A stretch of DNA of 38,010 nucleotides from a virus. Under the pieces are notes generated by a model, which was not told where the DNA came from, did no database searches, and saw only the letters and a list, made by a program, of their open reading frames with translations. Both the position numbers and the translations under genes were made by a program. Shown in pieces: positions 25,334 to 31,720 of the stretch (positions are counted from its first letter, which is position 1; each line of letters starts with the position of its first letter). Location: positions 1-38,010 of the IMG/VR virus record IMGVR_UViG_3300012931_000010. One strand, written 5' to 3'.

Positions 25334-25747
25334 TTAAAAGGGTAGATCGTTATCTTGCTGTTGAGGACGTATAAGTTCTATCTTTTCAGATTGTTTGTTA
25401 TTGTATGCTTCTTTTTGCGGCATATCAGTATGTGTTACAACAGCAATATGTGCAGGTGCTATGATATGTTTATAGCGTTTGTTGCCGTTATTGTCGTCCC
25501 AAGTTTCTTGTTTTAAGTAACCTTCAACGAGTACGGTAGCTGTATCTATGAGTTCCTTTTCACATTGTTCTGCAAGTTTGTTCCATGCAGATATTTCTAT
25601 ATAGCATATATCTTGCATCGGATTGCCTTTAGCTTCATAAGTTCTTACAGATTTAAGGACAAACTTACATAACTTATTGGTGCCTACAGTCTTATGTTCT
25701 ATCTTGTGAGCTGTACCCATAAGCGTAATACTATTGAATCCTGCCAT
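25334..25747 (-). CDS. ssb: Single-stranded DNA-binding protein
   Basis: A 137-residue SSB with an N-terminal OB fold: N-S-I-T-L-M-G-T, F-V-L-K-S-V-R, Y-I-E-I-S-A-W-N-K-L-A-E-Q and T-V-L-V-E-G-Y-L-K-Q-E-T-W. A flexible Gln-rich linker ends in the D-N-D-L-P-F tip used to recruit partner proteins. It protects single-stranded DNA during replication and recombination. AAGGAGAT precedes the start. It is flanked by two ERF-like genes, which are known functional partners of SSBs. Confidence 0.93.
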   Translation of the reverse strand: MAGFNSITLMGTAHKIEHKTVGTNKLCKFVLKSVRTYEAKGNPMQDICYIEISAWNKLAEQCEKELIDTATVLVEGYLKQETWDDNNGNKRYKHIIAPAHIAVVTHTDMPQKEAYNNKQSEKIELIRPQQQDNDLPF

Positions 25748-25756
25748 AATATCTCC

Positions 25757-26428
25757 TTATAATTGTTTAGCTGCTTCTATGTCTTCCAATATATTCTGGT
25801 AATCTTCTTTCTTTATATATTCGGTAGTTCTTGAAGTATACTTCTTGCGTATTGTTGTACGAATAGGTTCAGCAACAGTATATAATTGCTTCATAATGTA
25901 ACTAGATTCTTCTTCGTTAATGCAACCTGGTTGCTGAGTAAACTGCCAGCCTGACTTAGATTTGGTTGTGTTTGAATATGGTTTAGATTCAACCTCTGTT
26001 TTTATATCATCGAAGTCTTCATCAGCTAATGGTAGTCCCAAGAAGTTCTTCAAAGCATAACGGCATTGATAGGTCTTAATACAGCCAAGCATCTTTTGCA
26101 TGTTGCCTGCTTCTTGCATTGATGAGCATGACTGCGATGCTGTCTCTTGGCTATAAAGATAATCTATAGAAGACAAGAATTCTCCTGTAGCATGAACGAT
26201 ACGTGTCTTAAGGTATATATGGCCTTCGCAAACAAAAGAAGATTGTGTAAGGCTCAATCCGTTCTCATGCAATGGTTCTAATATACGGTTAAGGATAGTC
26301 TCAAGCTTGGCATATTTGAACTGCCCTTTATCTTCTTTAAATAACTTACCTACGACACTTTTCTGAAAGTGAGATAGAGCTATACTTACTTCTTTTATAG
26401 ATTCTGATTCATAGACAAATGGATTCAT
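25757..26428 (-). CDS. ERF-type single-strand annealing protein 2
   Basis: A 223-residue protein with ERF landmarks: F-K-Y-A-K-L-E-T-I-L-N-R-I-L-E-P-L, G-L-S-L-T-Q, T-R-I-V-H-A-T-G-E-F, T-Y-Q-C-R-Y-A-L, and L-A-D-E-D-F-D-D in place of the D-D-D-G tip. It is clearly related to the ERF gene at 24398 but diverged. Two ERF proteins in one small phage operon are unusual. It is the first gene after a leftward promoter; its site before the ATG (AAGAGAATG) is weak. Confidence 0.8.
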   Translation of the reverse strand: MNPFVYESESIKEVSIALSHFQKSVVGKLFKEDKGQFKYAKLETILNRILEPLHENGLSLTQSSFVCEGHIYLKTRIVHATGEFLSSIDYLYSQETASQSCSSMQEAGNMQKMLGCIKTYQCRYALKNFLGLPLADEDFDDIKTEVESKPYSNTTKSKSGWQFTQQPGCINEEESSYIMKQLYTVAEPIRTTIRKKYTSRTTEYIKKEDYQNILEDIEAAKQL

Positions 26429-26464
26429 ATCATTCTCTTATATATAGGTTAAGACTCTTGTTAT

Positions 26465-26494
26465 TATATACCCTGTTTTATAAATACGTGTCAA
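26465..26494 (-). promoter_or_regulatory. Leftward sigma70-type promoter for the recombination operon
   Basis: On the leftward strand TTGACA (complement of 26489-26494) is followed after 18 bases by TATATA (complement of 26465-26470). It lies between the helicase stop and the first ERF gene and would drive ERF2, SSB, RHH, ERF1 and the 91-residue protein. Confidence 0.6.
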
Positions 26495-26505
26495 TCAAAG
26501 AACCA

Positions 26506-28740
26506 TTATTTCCTCCATTTATTGGAATCTACATTCTTTTTAAAGAGGCCTATAGCTGCGAGTCGCGCCATCTGGTTCCCTTCGAATTCTCTGTGGTTTC
26601 TGTATTTCTCACGTTGTCGCACTATCCAGCGACGTAGTTCTTGATGTTGTTCATCGCTTTTACTTATGGTGAATGTTCCGTATTGTTGTTTATATTCTTT
26701 AGCTTCTATGTATTTATTTTCCCATTCTTCTGAGCGGCTTTTTTTGTTGCGATTGAATTCTGTGAAGCCAATACGTTTTAGTCGTACTTTGTACTTAAGA
26801 GCAATACCTTGCTTAGGCGTTACTAGCCATTTGGCAACTCGTTCATTATCTTTGTAGCGTACATGTATATGGCCATGCTTTGCATAATATTGTTCAAGAT
26901 ATTCAACGTTTTGTTCTACTATATTTATACGACTTTTTAATATTATACCATTGTTGATACCGCACGATTCTATAAGACTTTGTATACGCGTCGCCCATAT
27001 ATCGTGCTTATTATCCAATATCAATTTACGTTTATTATAAAGCCAATTATATGCCGATCTTTCTATATCTTTACATGTAGGGAATTTATGATGCTCTTTT
27101 AAATATTTTTCTATGATCTCGTAGTTTCTTTTATCGCGTTCTTCTTGTGCATCGAAAGGGAACTCAAGACTTTTTAATATATCTATCTTCTCTTGGGAAA
27201 GCTCTTTATTATTTATAAAGTGACGTTGATTGCACATCCATCGTATTATTTTGGTGTACTTCTTGTTTTTGCGCTCGTTATAAGGAACTATCCATGATCC
27301 GTTATTTTCTTTCCATCTTTTAGCTTCTTCAAGTGATTCATACCAATCTTCAGAAACAGAATTTATAAGTTGTATCTCTATTGCATCAACGATATCATGC
27401 ATATGTGTATCAACATCGCTGAACTCTATTTTAGCACGCTTAGATCTTTTTCTTTTCTTTATATTTATAGAGTGTTGCCCACTATATTCCACGAAACTTG
27501 TATCATAATGCTTAATCGCTGAAAGTATATTCTTTATGAACTTATAATCAGAATGTTCAATGATCTCTTCAAGGTTGTCATCTTTTTTAATGTATAGAGG
27601 AAGAAGGATATAACCGAGTTCTTTACCTTCTTTCTTGCGGAGTACACGGCCAAGAGCTTGTATGATATCTATTTTGCTTTTCTTGGGTGTCATAAACCCA
27701 ACAAGTTCTATTTGTGGTATATCAACACCTTCAGAAAGGCAACGTGCATTACTTATGATAGCTCGTTTCTTGTTCTTGAACTCTTCCATAACAGCAGCAT
27801 GTTCATCATGCTTCATAGAACCGTTAACATCTAATACGGTAGCATCAAGTAACTTTGTTATACGTTGAGATTCTGTGAACTTCTTGGTATCTGCAATATC
27901 CTTAACAAACACGATACCTTTACTTATAGGATAGTCGTGCATGGCTAAACGTAATGCAGCAAGATGTGCAATAAGTATTGTATCTAGTTTTTTATTTTTT
28001 ACATTGATATAGGTATTATGAATTATTTCGTTTACAGTTTCGTCTGTAATGCACGATATAATAACACGGTAGTCACATATTATGTTATGCTTAATAGCTT
28101 CTGCAAACCCAAGTTCATAGACAATAGGTCCATATTTAGCCTTATTATCCATAGAATATTCTGATTTCTCTTTATTATTGCGTATAGCATATATCTTTGG
28201 AGTAGCTGTAAGGAACAATCTTTTATGTATCAATACACGCTTGTCACTCAAGCAATAGTTGAAATTCTCATTATGTTCTTGTGCTATTCTGTGAGCTTCA
28301 TCGAATATAGCCAGATGGAACCCATAATCTTTAGGCAATAGAGGGCTTGATAGATAGGTACAGAATATAATCTTGGTACTTGTAGTATCATCTTTTAAGA
28401 ATAAGTTTATTTGTTCTTTATCAGTGCATACATTGAAACAACAATCTTTAACATCAACATCAAGGGTATCATCATCAAGAAGTTTAGTATCACTACATAC
28501 AGCCATATATTTGTAGAGAAGCCACGGGTTCTGTTGAGTCCATGCTTCTATAGTCTGCTTAATAAGTAATAATGAAGGCATAAGCACCAGTATTGTTTGT
28601 GCCTGCATCTTTTGGGCAATCCATAGAGCTACCAATGTTTTACCAGTACCACAGGCCATAACAATTGTTGCTCTTGAATGTTCTTTGAATGAGTTAATAG
28701 CAGCGTCAATAGCTTTACGCTGGTAATCTCTTATTTCCAT
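26506..28740 (-). CDS. SF2 DEAH-box helicase with helicase-associated repeats
   Basis: A 744-residue protein. The N-terminal two-thirds form a superfamily 2 helicase core: M-A-C-G-T-G-K-T (Walker A, about 28-35), D-E-A-H (about 141-144), S-E-G-V-D-I-P (motif V) and Q-A-L-G-R-V-L-R-K (motif VI, about 360). From about residue 462 come four repeats of the helicase-associated (HA) type, with conserved Trp and W-x-x-x-Q-R spacing (I-R-W-M-C-N-Q-R; L-R-R-W-I-V-R-Q-R). No nuclease domain is visible. It probably unwinds or remodels DNA in replication or recombination. The gene starts beside a divergent promoter. Confidence 0.9.
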   Translation of the reverse strand: MEIRDYQRKAIDAAINSFKEHSRATIVMACGTGKTLVALWIAQKMQAQTILVLMPSLLLIKQTIEAWTQQNPWLLYKYMAVCSDTKLLDDDTLDVDVKDCCFNVCTDKEQINLFLKDDTTSTKIIFCTYLSSPLLPKDYGFHLAIFDEAHRIAQEHNENFNYCLSDKRVLIHKRLFLTATPKIYAIRNNKEKSEYSMDNKAKYGPIVYELGFAEAIKHNIICDYRVIISCITDETVNEIIHNTYINVKNKKLDTILIAHLAALRLAMHDYPISKGIVFVKDIADTKKFTESQRITKLLDATVLDVNGSMKHDEHAAVMEEFKNKKRAIISNARCLSEGVDIPQIELVGFMTPKKSKIDIIQALGRVLRKKEGKELGYILLPLYIKKDDNLEEIIEHSDYKFIKNILSAIKHYDTSFVEYSGQHSINIKKRKRSKRAKIEFSDVDTHMHDIVDAIEIQLINSVSEDWYESLEEAKRWKENNGSWIVPYNERKNKKYTKIIRWMCNQRHFINNKELSQEKIDILKSLEFPFDAQEERDKRNYEIIEKYLKEHHKFPTCKDIERSAYNWLYNKRKLILDNKHDIWATRIQSLIESCGINNGIILKSRINIVEQNVEYLEQYYAKHGHIHVRYKDNERVAKWLVTPKQGIALKYKVRLKRIGFTEFNRNKKSRSEEWENKYIEAKEYKQQYGTFTISKSDEQHQELRRWIVRQREKYRNHREFEGNQMARLAAIGLFKKNVDSNKWRK

Positions 28741-28772
28741 ATCGTCCTTATAGTATGTTTACTTATATACAT

Positions 28773-28816
28773 ATTTTATATAATATGTTGACATATGTCA
28801 ATAGAAAGTATAATAT
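28773..28816. promoter_or_regulatory. Divergent promoters sharing a palindromic -35 element
   Basis: TTGACATATGTCAA (28788-28801) is a perfect 14-bp palindrome, giving a TTGACA box on both strands. Rightward, TATAAT lies 15 bases downstream (28809-28814), with TAATAT at 17. Leftward, TAAAAT lies at 17 bases (28773-28778) and TATAAA at 15. One operator occupying this palindrome would control both the helicase and the early rightward genes. Confidence 0.65.
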
Positions 28817-28852
28817 TTTATAATAATACAACATTTATATATAGGAACCATT

Positions 28853-29296
28853 ATGAACGATATACGAAGCCAAGAAAAAGAGTTCATGAAGTCATACGGT
28901 GAACTTCTATTAAAACTTGCTCAAGCTGATGAGAGATTGCATAATTTCTTCGTAAACAAAGAAGAATTGGATATAGAAGAAGGCAATAAGATACTTAATG
29001 ATATACAAGATATACTTAATGATCTTGCGCCTATAACAGCATTTATTTTAGCGTTTCCTATGGAACGTATTATTGCTCTAGCGCAATCTATACATGAAAC
29101 ATTACAGATGGAATCCGATATGCCTGAAGAAGAGAAGAATGCGTTTCGTTATTATCCATTAAGATGGGATATTAAGGAAACATGTACTTCTAAAGATGAA
29201 CTGGAATCTTTAGAAACTTTATTGAAACGTAGAGATAAAATACTTAAAAGAATAGCGCAAGAATGTACGATAGAAAGAAAAATAATAAAGGAATAG
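28853..29296 (+). CDS. Early hypothetical helical protein
   Basis: A 147-residue, acidic, mostly helical protein. The segments R-S-Q-E-K-E-F-M-K-S-Y and the Leu-rich T-A-F-I-L-A-F-P-M-E-R-I-I contain no motif I can name. AGGAAC precedes the ATG. It is the first gene rightward of the divergent palindromic promoter. The next gene starts 2 bases after its stop. Confidence 0.65.
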   Translation: MNDIRSQEKEFMKSYGELLLKLAQADERLHNFFVNKEELDIEEGNKILNDIQDILNDLAPITAFILAFPMERIIALAQSIHETLQMESDMPEEEKNAFRYYPLRWDIKETCTSKDELESLETLLKRRDKILKRIAQECTIERKIIKE

Positions 29297-29298
29297 AA

Positions 29299-29520
29299 AT
29301 GGACAATATACGTACAGTAGATGATCTCGTAAACAATGTAGACCAATTACACAAAGAACTTCTTGAACTTATGTTAAAACGCTGTATTAGCAAATATAAA
29401 TTCTCAATGATGAGTGGTATATGCAATGCTGTTGTTCATAAGTTTGTAGAGACCAAGCAGGCTTCGCCACGTACATTGAACAAGATATATAATTGTATGC
29501 AGGATATTATCAATGAATAA
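29299..29520 (+). CDS. Small HTH (Cro/XRE-like) protein
   Basis: A 73-residue protein starting at ATG 29299 with AAAGGA upstream. Its second half fits a Cro/XRE helix-turn-helix: I-S-K-Y-K-F-S-M-M-S-G-I, then N-A-V-V-H-K-F-V-E-T-K, then S-P-R-T-L-N-K-I-Y. It would suit an early regulator near the palindromic operator. The following gene starts inside its 3' end (ATGAATAA). Confidence 0.6.
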   Translation: MDNIRTVDDLVNNVDQLHKELLELMLKRCISKYKFSMMSGICNAVVHKFVETKQASPRTLNKIYNCMQDIINE

Positions 29521-29743
29521 ATTGTTAGCACTGCTTGTTATGTCTTGTATTTCTTTACTGGGAGTACAGGACATAACAGTTAATGTACAGTATACATGCT
29601 TTAGATGTCATAAAGCTATTGAACGACCAAGTGAATTATTCAATGATATAGTTTTATGTGATCAATGTGCATTAGAGTTTGAAGAACAATATAATGAATT
29701 TCTATTGAGATTCTTTATAGAAGATCCTGCAATTCTTACCTAG
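29513..29743 (+). CDS. Small zinc-ribbon protein with signal sequence
   Basis: A 76-residue protein. Residues 1-17 form a hydrophobic signal-like or lipoprotein-like stretch (L-L-A-L-L-V-M-S-C-I-S-L-L-G). It is followed by a four-Cys zinc ribbon (C-F-R-C near 30, C-D-Q-C near 50). The start overlaps the stop of the HTH gene, so translation is coupled. A zinc ribbon behind an export signal is unusual; the ribbon would sit outside the cytoplasm or the N-terminus would anchor it. Function unknown. Confidence 0.65.
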   Translation: MNKLLALLVMSCISLLGVQDITVNVQYTCFRCHKAIERPSELFNDIVLCDQCALEFEEQYNEFLLRFFIEDPAILT

Positions 29744-29747
29744 CAAG

Positions 29748-29769
29748 GGGCTGCAATAAAAAGCAGCCC
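29748..29769 (+). terminator. Short GC hairpin
   Basis: GGGCTGC and GCAGCCC form a perfect 7-bp stem with an 8-nt A-rich loop just after a stop codon. The following ATATTAAT is only weakly T-rich, so this is a possible partial terminator. Confidence 0.5.
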
Positions 29770-29787
29770 ATATTAATAAGGGGCAGT

Positions 29788-30267
29788 ATGAATATTACAG
29801 AAGATATATTATCGAAGAAGGATATTGAATTTTTAGAACGCAAGATAGATTATGGGTATTACCTAAAGTCATTAACTTTTACTGCTCCAGTAGAAGGCAT
29901 TTACGCCTTTACGCTTTTATTTAATACCCCATCGCCCGTGGATTGCGACAAAGTAGCATTTTATAGACATGGTTATCGCCCAGAGAGAGATCATCCTGAT
30001 ATTATTGCTAAGAAACGCTATGGAACATCTGGCTGTTATGTGTATCTCACTACATATTTAGAAGCTGAAGACGAGATATGGTTTGAAATTAATGCATATA
30101 ACAAAGAAATCCTTTGCGAATCTTATACTGTGTTTGAAGATGTAGCACGTTTGTCCTGTTCTTTAGTACTTCGAATGACTAAGTATGAGCTATACGAAAA
30201 GTACGTGATATGTGCTAATAAGCTTGAAGAACTACAAAAAGAATATGAACGAGTTAAAGAAGAATAA
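29788..30267 (+). CDS. Early-region protein with a C1q-like core
   Basis: A 159-residue protein. Residues about 29-50 (L-T-F-T-A-P-V-E-G-I-Y-A-F-T) repeat the F-T-A-P-x-x-G-x-Y signature of the C1q-like tail proteins. Y-L-E-A-E-D-E-I-W-F-E-I-N-A matches the later D-x-I/V-x-I strand. The C-terminus is a charged helix (L-E-E-L-Q-K-E-Y-E-R). AAGGGG precedes the start. It is far from the structural cassette, among early small genes. It may be a host-interaction or regulatory protein, or a misplaced fibre head. Confidence 0.6.
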   Translation: MNITEDILSKKDIEFLERKIDYGYYLKSLTFTAPVEGIYAFTLLFNTPSPVDCDKVAFYRHGYRPERDHPDIIAKKRYGTSGCYVYLTTYLEAEDEIWFEINAYNKEILCESYTVFEDVARLSCSLVLRMTKYELYEKYVICANKLEELQKEYERVKEE

Positions 30268-30628
30268 CTACCTAAGAGAAGAAGTTATTCTGTTCCCGTG
30301 GATATTTGAAGATAAATCAACCATGGATATAAAGGGAGATAAAGGGACGTATACGTTTAGATATGTTCTTTTAATAGGAGAGCTAACAAATAATGTCTAT
30401 AAAGTAGCTTTATTCATTGGCAATGAATTTGAAGGTATGGAAGTTGAAAATCCATCGTGGATATTGAGAGAACTAAAAGGCAGTATCGACAATGGTACAG
30501 TTAAATTCGGGCTACATATTATAGGTGAGATTGATAAGGCTATAGAAAACATTAACAAGTCTTTGCCTGGTTATACTATTACATGGGATAAGAATGTGAC
30601 TATAGAGAAGATTAACGATCAAGAATGA
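30245..30628 (+). CDS. Early hypothetical protein
   Basis: A 127-residue alpha/beta protein starting at ATG 30245 (M-N-E-L-K-K-N-N-Y); ATG 30212 in the same frame is possible but overlaps the preceding gene further. Segments include V-I-L-F-P-W-I-F-E and F-R-Y-V-L-L-I-G-E-L. The start lies inside the end of the preceding gene. No family recognised. Confidence 0.6.
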   Translation: MNELKKNNYLREEVILFPWIFEDKSTMDIKGDKGTYTFRYVLLIGELTNNVYKVALFIGNEFEGMEVENPSWILRELKGSIDNGTVKFGLHIIGEIDKAIENINKSLPGYTITWDKNVTIEKINDQE

Positions 30629-30684
30629 TAATAAGAAATACGCTTATTATCGAAAAACAAAGAAAACGAAAATAAGGAATGATC

Positions 30685-30813
30685 ATGAATAAACTATTAT
30701 TATTGGTATTACTGTGCTGTACAACTGGAATCTATGCAATGGAAGACGTTTCTATTCAAGATGCTACTGATATGACTATAACTACAACAAGCGGCAGCGT
30801 TTCAAGAAGGTAA
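30685..30813 (+). CDS. Tiny secreted peptide
   Basis: A 42-residue peptide. Residues 1-18 form a canonical signal peptide (M-N-K, then L-L-L-L-V-L-L-C-C, ending I-Y-A). The mature part would be a 24-residue acidic/Thr-Ser peptide. AAGGAAT lies before the ATG. Exported peptides of this size are unusual in phages; superinfection exclusion or envelope modification is conceivable, but nothing proves it. Confidence 0.6.
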   Translation: MNKLLLLVLLCCTTGIYAMEDVSIQDATDMTITTTSGSVSRR

Positions 30814-30814
30814 G

Positions 30815-30937
30815 ATGGAAGATAATTTCGACAACACTACGTTAGAAATGATAAAAAGATTACAGCCACTTAAAAATAACAGATGTATGGACAACGGTAG
30901 TGTTATACGCATGAAAAGATATAAAGAAAAAGAATAA
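30815..30937 (+). CDS. Tiny charged protein
   Basis: A 40-residue protein starting 1 base after the secreted peptide's stop, with AAGG upstream. It is charged, with a basic C-terminal half (R-M-K-R-Y-K-E-K). No family recognised. It is probably translationally coupled to its neighbour. Confidence 0.5.
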   Translation: MEDNFDNTTLEMIKRLQPLKNNRCMDNGSVIRMKRYKEKE

Positions 30938-30948
30938 AGACACTCTAT

Positions 30949-31098
30949 ATGAAGCATACCTTAAAGCATCGTTATAAGTTTAAGAGGACATATAAGCCAT
31001 ATAGAATACAAGAAATACGCTATAAATCTGGTAATTCTATACATATATTGAATGATGCATGGTTTGTAAATTTAAGGCAAATTTTTGAGAAACAATAA
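30949..31098 (+). CDS. Tiny basic protein
   Basis: A 49-residue highly basic protein (K-H-R-Y-K-F-K-R-T-Y-K near the start) that could bind nucleic acid. No clear ribosome binding site precedes ATG 30949. Its stop lies against the terminator at 31097, so its frame ends where the transcription unit does. No family recognised. Confidence 0.5.
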   Translation: MKHTLKHRYKFKRTYKPYRIQEIRYKSGNSIHILNDAWFVNLRQIFEKQ

Positions 31099-31121
31099 AG
31101 GCGGCCTTAGAGCCGCCTTTT
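31097..31121. terminator. Bidirectional rho-independent terminator
   Basis: AAAGGCGGC (31097-31105) pairs perfectly with GCCGCCTTT (31112-31120), followed by T. On the opposite strand the A-run becomes a T-run. It closes the rightward early unit and the leftward gene that ends at 31129. Confidence 0.85.
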
Positions 31122-31128
31122 AAACAAC

Positions 31129-31332
31129 TTAACCAACTTTGGTTTTAATATCCAATGCGCTAGCAGTAATGCTACTAACTGCGGTTACAATACTTTCAAG
31201 AATCTCAAGAAACTCACTTGGTGTGATCTTACCATCTTCAAGAGCTTCCTTAACAGTCTCGATAACGTTCTTGATATCTTCGGAACAACCGAGAATAGTG
31301 CTAATACCTTCGAGAATTGAGTTTGTAGCCAT
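31129..31332 (-). CDS. Small helical protein with a D-G-K-I-T-P-S-E motif
   Basis: A 67-residue helical protein: I-L-E-G-I-S-T-I-L, then V-K-E-A-L-E-D-G-K-I-T-P-S-E-F-L-E-I-L, then a Ser/Val/Ala-rich helix. The D-G-K-I-T-x-x-E turn recalls small phage proteins of unknown role with a loop like one EF-hand; calcium binding is not established. GAAAGGG precedes the ATG. It runs leftward from the probable origin region and ends at a terminator. Confidence 0.65.
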   Translation of the reverse strand: MATNSILEGISTILGCSEDIKNVIETVKEALEDGKITPSEFLEILESIVTAVSSITASALDIKTKVG

Positions 31333-31488
31333 GATATACCCTTTCTTAATAGGTTGACTAACTACAACAATCTTAGTGCACTACAGGGCAAATATAAAGC
31401 AATTAACCCCAGTTGCCCAGGGTTATGTTTGTTTGCTCGTCTAACACGACGATATTACATTTTTGGATTCTTTGATTTTGAGTGCTTC

Positions 31489-31516
31489 TTGGAAGAAGAC
31501 ATATGTCTTCCTCCAA
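31489..31516. promoter_or_regulatory. 28-bp near-perfect palindrome with divergent start codons
   Basis: TTGGAAGAAGACAT (31489-31502) is the reverse complement of ATGTCTTCCTCCAA (31503-31516) except for one pair. The centre GACATATGTC is the same 10-mer found in the palindromic promoter at 28788. CATATG at the centre gives an ATG on each strand, with GGAGGA upstream on the leftward strand. Confidence 0.6.
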
Positions 31517-31661
31517 TTCTCTCTTTACTTTTTATAAGAGTTTATTTACACTATGTACATTTGAAATAACACTTATGCGCATGAAGTTTTCGCCGACAGA
31601 TTACACACAAGTAACACTAACCAAACGTACCAACAAGAAAATAAACCTGTTAGCCAGCTAA
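31503..31661 (+). CDS. Candidate small protein
   Basis: A 52-residue frame starting inside the palindrome (M-S-S-S-N-S-L-F) and ending in the first direct repeat. It has a hydrophobic middle and a basic C-terminal half (L-T-K-R-T-N-K-K-I). GGAAGAAG upstream is a weak site. It may be fortuitous. Confidence 0.3.
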   Translation: MSSSNSLFTFYKSLFTLCTFEITLMRMKFSPTDYTQVTLTKRTNKKINLLAS

Positions 31662-31713
31662 CATAACTAACATAACAGTAGATACCAGCTAGCTAACATA
31701 ACTAACATAACAG
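31656..31713. repeat. Two 23-bp direct repeats upstream of the initiator-like gene
   Basis: The unit that starts AGCTAACATAACTAACATAA occurs at 31656-31678 and 31691-31713, spaced 35 bp start to start. Each copy contains the smaller motif CTAACATAA twice. The second copy runs into the ribosome binding site of the gene at 31721. This is iteron-like. It is too short and too few for CRISPR. Confidence 0.7.
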
Positions 31714-31720
31714 GAGATAA

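Larger units (their letters stand above)
31333..31720. other. Probable replication control region
   Basis: This stretch between the leftward 67-residue gene and the initiator-like gene contains no well-supported long gene. It holds a near-perfect 28-bp palindrome (31489-31516), a 52-codon candidate frame (31503-31661) and a pair of 23-bp direct repeats (31656-31713). Such a combination beside an initiator-like gene fits a phage or plasmid-type origin, by analogy only. Confidence 0.45.

Noticed and set aside
26506-28740. Helicase as part of a restriction or defence system
   Set aside because: HA-type helicases can occur in such contexts, but no nuclease, methylase or partner gene is nearby; a replication/recombination role fits the operon better.
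31455-31502. 15-residue leftward frame starting in the palindrome with a good GGAGG
   Set aside because: Too short to support as a gene; the good site may be a by-product of the palindrome. Noted in the palindrome entry.
31354-31569. 71-codon rightward frame in the probable origin region
   Set aside because: It needs a TTG start without a ribosome site and has unconvincing composition; the palindrome lies inside it.
31656-31713. CRISPR-like repeats
   Set aside because: Only two copies, short spacer of 12 bp, no cas genes; iteron-like is a better fit.
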